From positions 62,001 through 126,000 of the forward strand of contig NZ_JAAAYE010000008.1 of assembly GCF_013282575.1 (NCBI RefSeq): a DNA stretch of 64,000 bases, in the 5' to 3' direction. How positions within the stretch are numbered: position 1 is the stretch's first letter; each line of letters opens with the position of its first letter. Positions 63,893 through 64,000 of the stretch are shown here, piece by piece. The position numbers and the translations under genes were made by a program. Source of the stretch: Paraburkholderia sp. NMBU_R16 (GTDB taxonomy: Bacteria > Pseudomonadota > Gammaproteobacteria > Burkholderiales > Burkholderiaceae). Under the pieces are notes generated by a model. That model did no database searches, had not been told where the DNA came from, and worked only from the letters and a program-made list of their open reading frames with translations.

Positions 63893-64000
63893 ATGTCTTC
63901 TTACAAGGAACTTCTCGCACAACGCGAAAAGCTGGAGAAGCAGATCGAAGAAGCCAAGGCGCGCGAATACGCCGAAGTGTTGAACGAGATCAAGCAAAAA
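63893..64000 (+). CDS. H-NS family nucleoid protein, partial at the right edge
   Basis: Only the first 36 codons are in the window. MSSYKELLAQREKLEKQIEEA is the N-terminal oligomerisation coil of the short H-NS proteins of Burkholderiaceae (about 95-100 aa). AAGGGAAA lies just upstream of the ATG. The DNA-binding C terminus is outside the window. The product would silence AT-rich DNA. Confidence 0.87.
   Translation, partial: MSSYKELLAQREKLEKQIEEAKAREYAEVLNEIKQK

Noticed and set aside
1-64000. CRISPR arrays, tRNA or rRNA genes, insertion sequences, integrases and phage genes.
   Set aside because: None was seen: no regular spacer-repeat pattern, no tRNA-like cloverleaf noticed, and no transposase or integrase motif in any convincing frame.

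Overview
The window is GC-rich, densely coded chromosomal DNA from a motile beta-proteobacterium of the Burkholderiaceae (Burkholderia/Paraburkholderia/Trinickia type). This rests on the gene order cheB-cheY-cheZ followed by flhB-flhA-flhF-flhG-fliA, the DUF2844/DUF3443 pair, a bacterial-type ferredoxin-NADP reductase, a Tat-exported HiPIP and an H-NS family start at the right edge. Genus and species cannot be fixed from the sequence alone.

Layout. 1-2.3 kb: end of a chemotaxis operon (cheB, cheY, cheZ). 2.4-6.4 kb: two consecutive DUF2844-DUF3443 gene pairs coding for exported proteins. 6.4-7.2 kb: a reverse-strand DUF1778/GNAT (TacAT-type) toxin-antitoxin module. 7.4-14.2 kb: flhB-flhA-flhF-flhG-fliA, mostly with overlapping start/stop codons. 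14.2-17.2 kb: an accessory pocket holding a DUF2778 (Tlde1-like) L,D-transpeptidase-fold protein with a downstream membrane protein, a broken class 3 lipase, a VOC protein and a YefM/YoeB toxin-antitoxin module. 17.3-19.6 kb (reverse): flgA-flgM-flgN. 19.8-27.5 kb (forward): flgBCDEFGHIJ. 27.8-31.9 kb: ycgR, flgK, flgL. 32.0-36.5 kb (reverse): fliLMNOPQR. 36.9-44.1 kb (reverse): fliFGHIJK. 44.4-47.7 kb (forward): fliE, fliS, fliT, a second FliK-type gene and an FlhB C-terminal-domain paralogue. 47.7-64 kb: general genes, namely a CoxG-type protein, an amino-acid permease, a NarL-type response regulator with a soluble histidine kinase, fpr, an EEP-family hydrolase with a small exported partner, an AAA ATPase, an LhgO-type oxidoreductase, a HiPIP, a dienelactone hydrolase, a nitronate monooxygenase, a branched-chain amino-acid binding protein, an MFS transporter, a HugZ/PPOX-family protein and the start of an hns gene.

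How the genes work together. Nearly the whole basal body, hook, export apparatus and switch is encoded here, with hook-filament junction proteins (flgKL), export chaperones (flgN, fliS, fliT), the sigma-28/anti-sigma pair (fliA, flgM), the placement pair (flhF, flhG) and chemotaxis output (cheB, cheY, cheZ, and the c-di-GMP brake ycgR). Regulatory DNA can be read by eye. An FlhDC-like inverted repeat lies between flgA and flgB, with weaker relatives before flhB and between fliF and fliE. Sigma-28-type elements (TAAA-N14-16-GCCGATAA-like) lie before flgM, ycgR, flgK, fliS and, pointing at fliL, in the fliK-fliL gap.

Most notable observations. DUF3443 shows, in order, the hallmark motifs of pepsin-like aspartic peptidases and occurs as two tandem pairs with DUF2844. 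The FlhG P-loop lacks both signature lysines. The accessory pocket inside the flagellar region carries effector-like and toxin-antitoxin cargo with readable operators.
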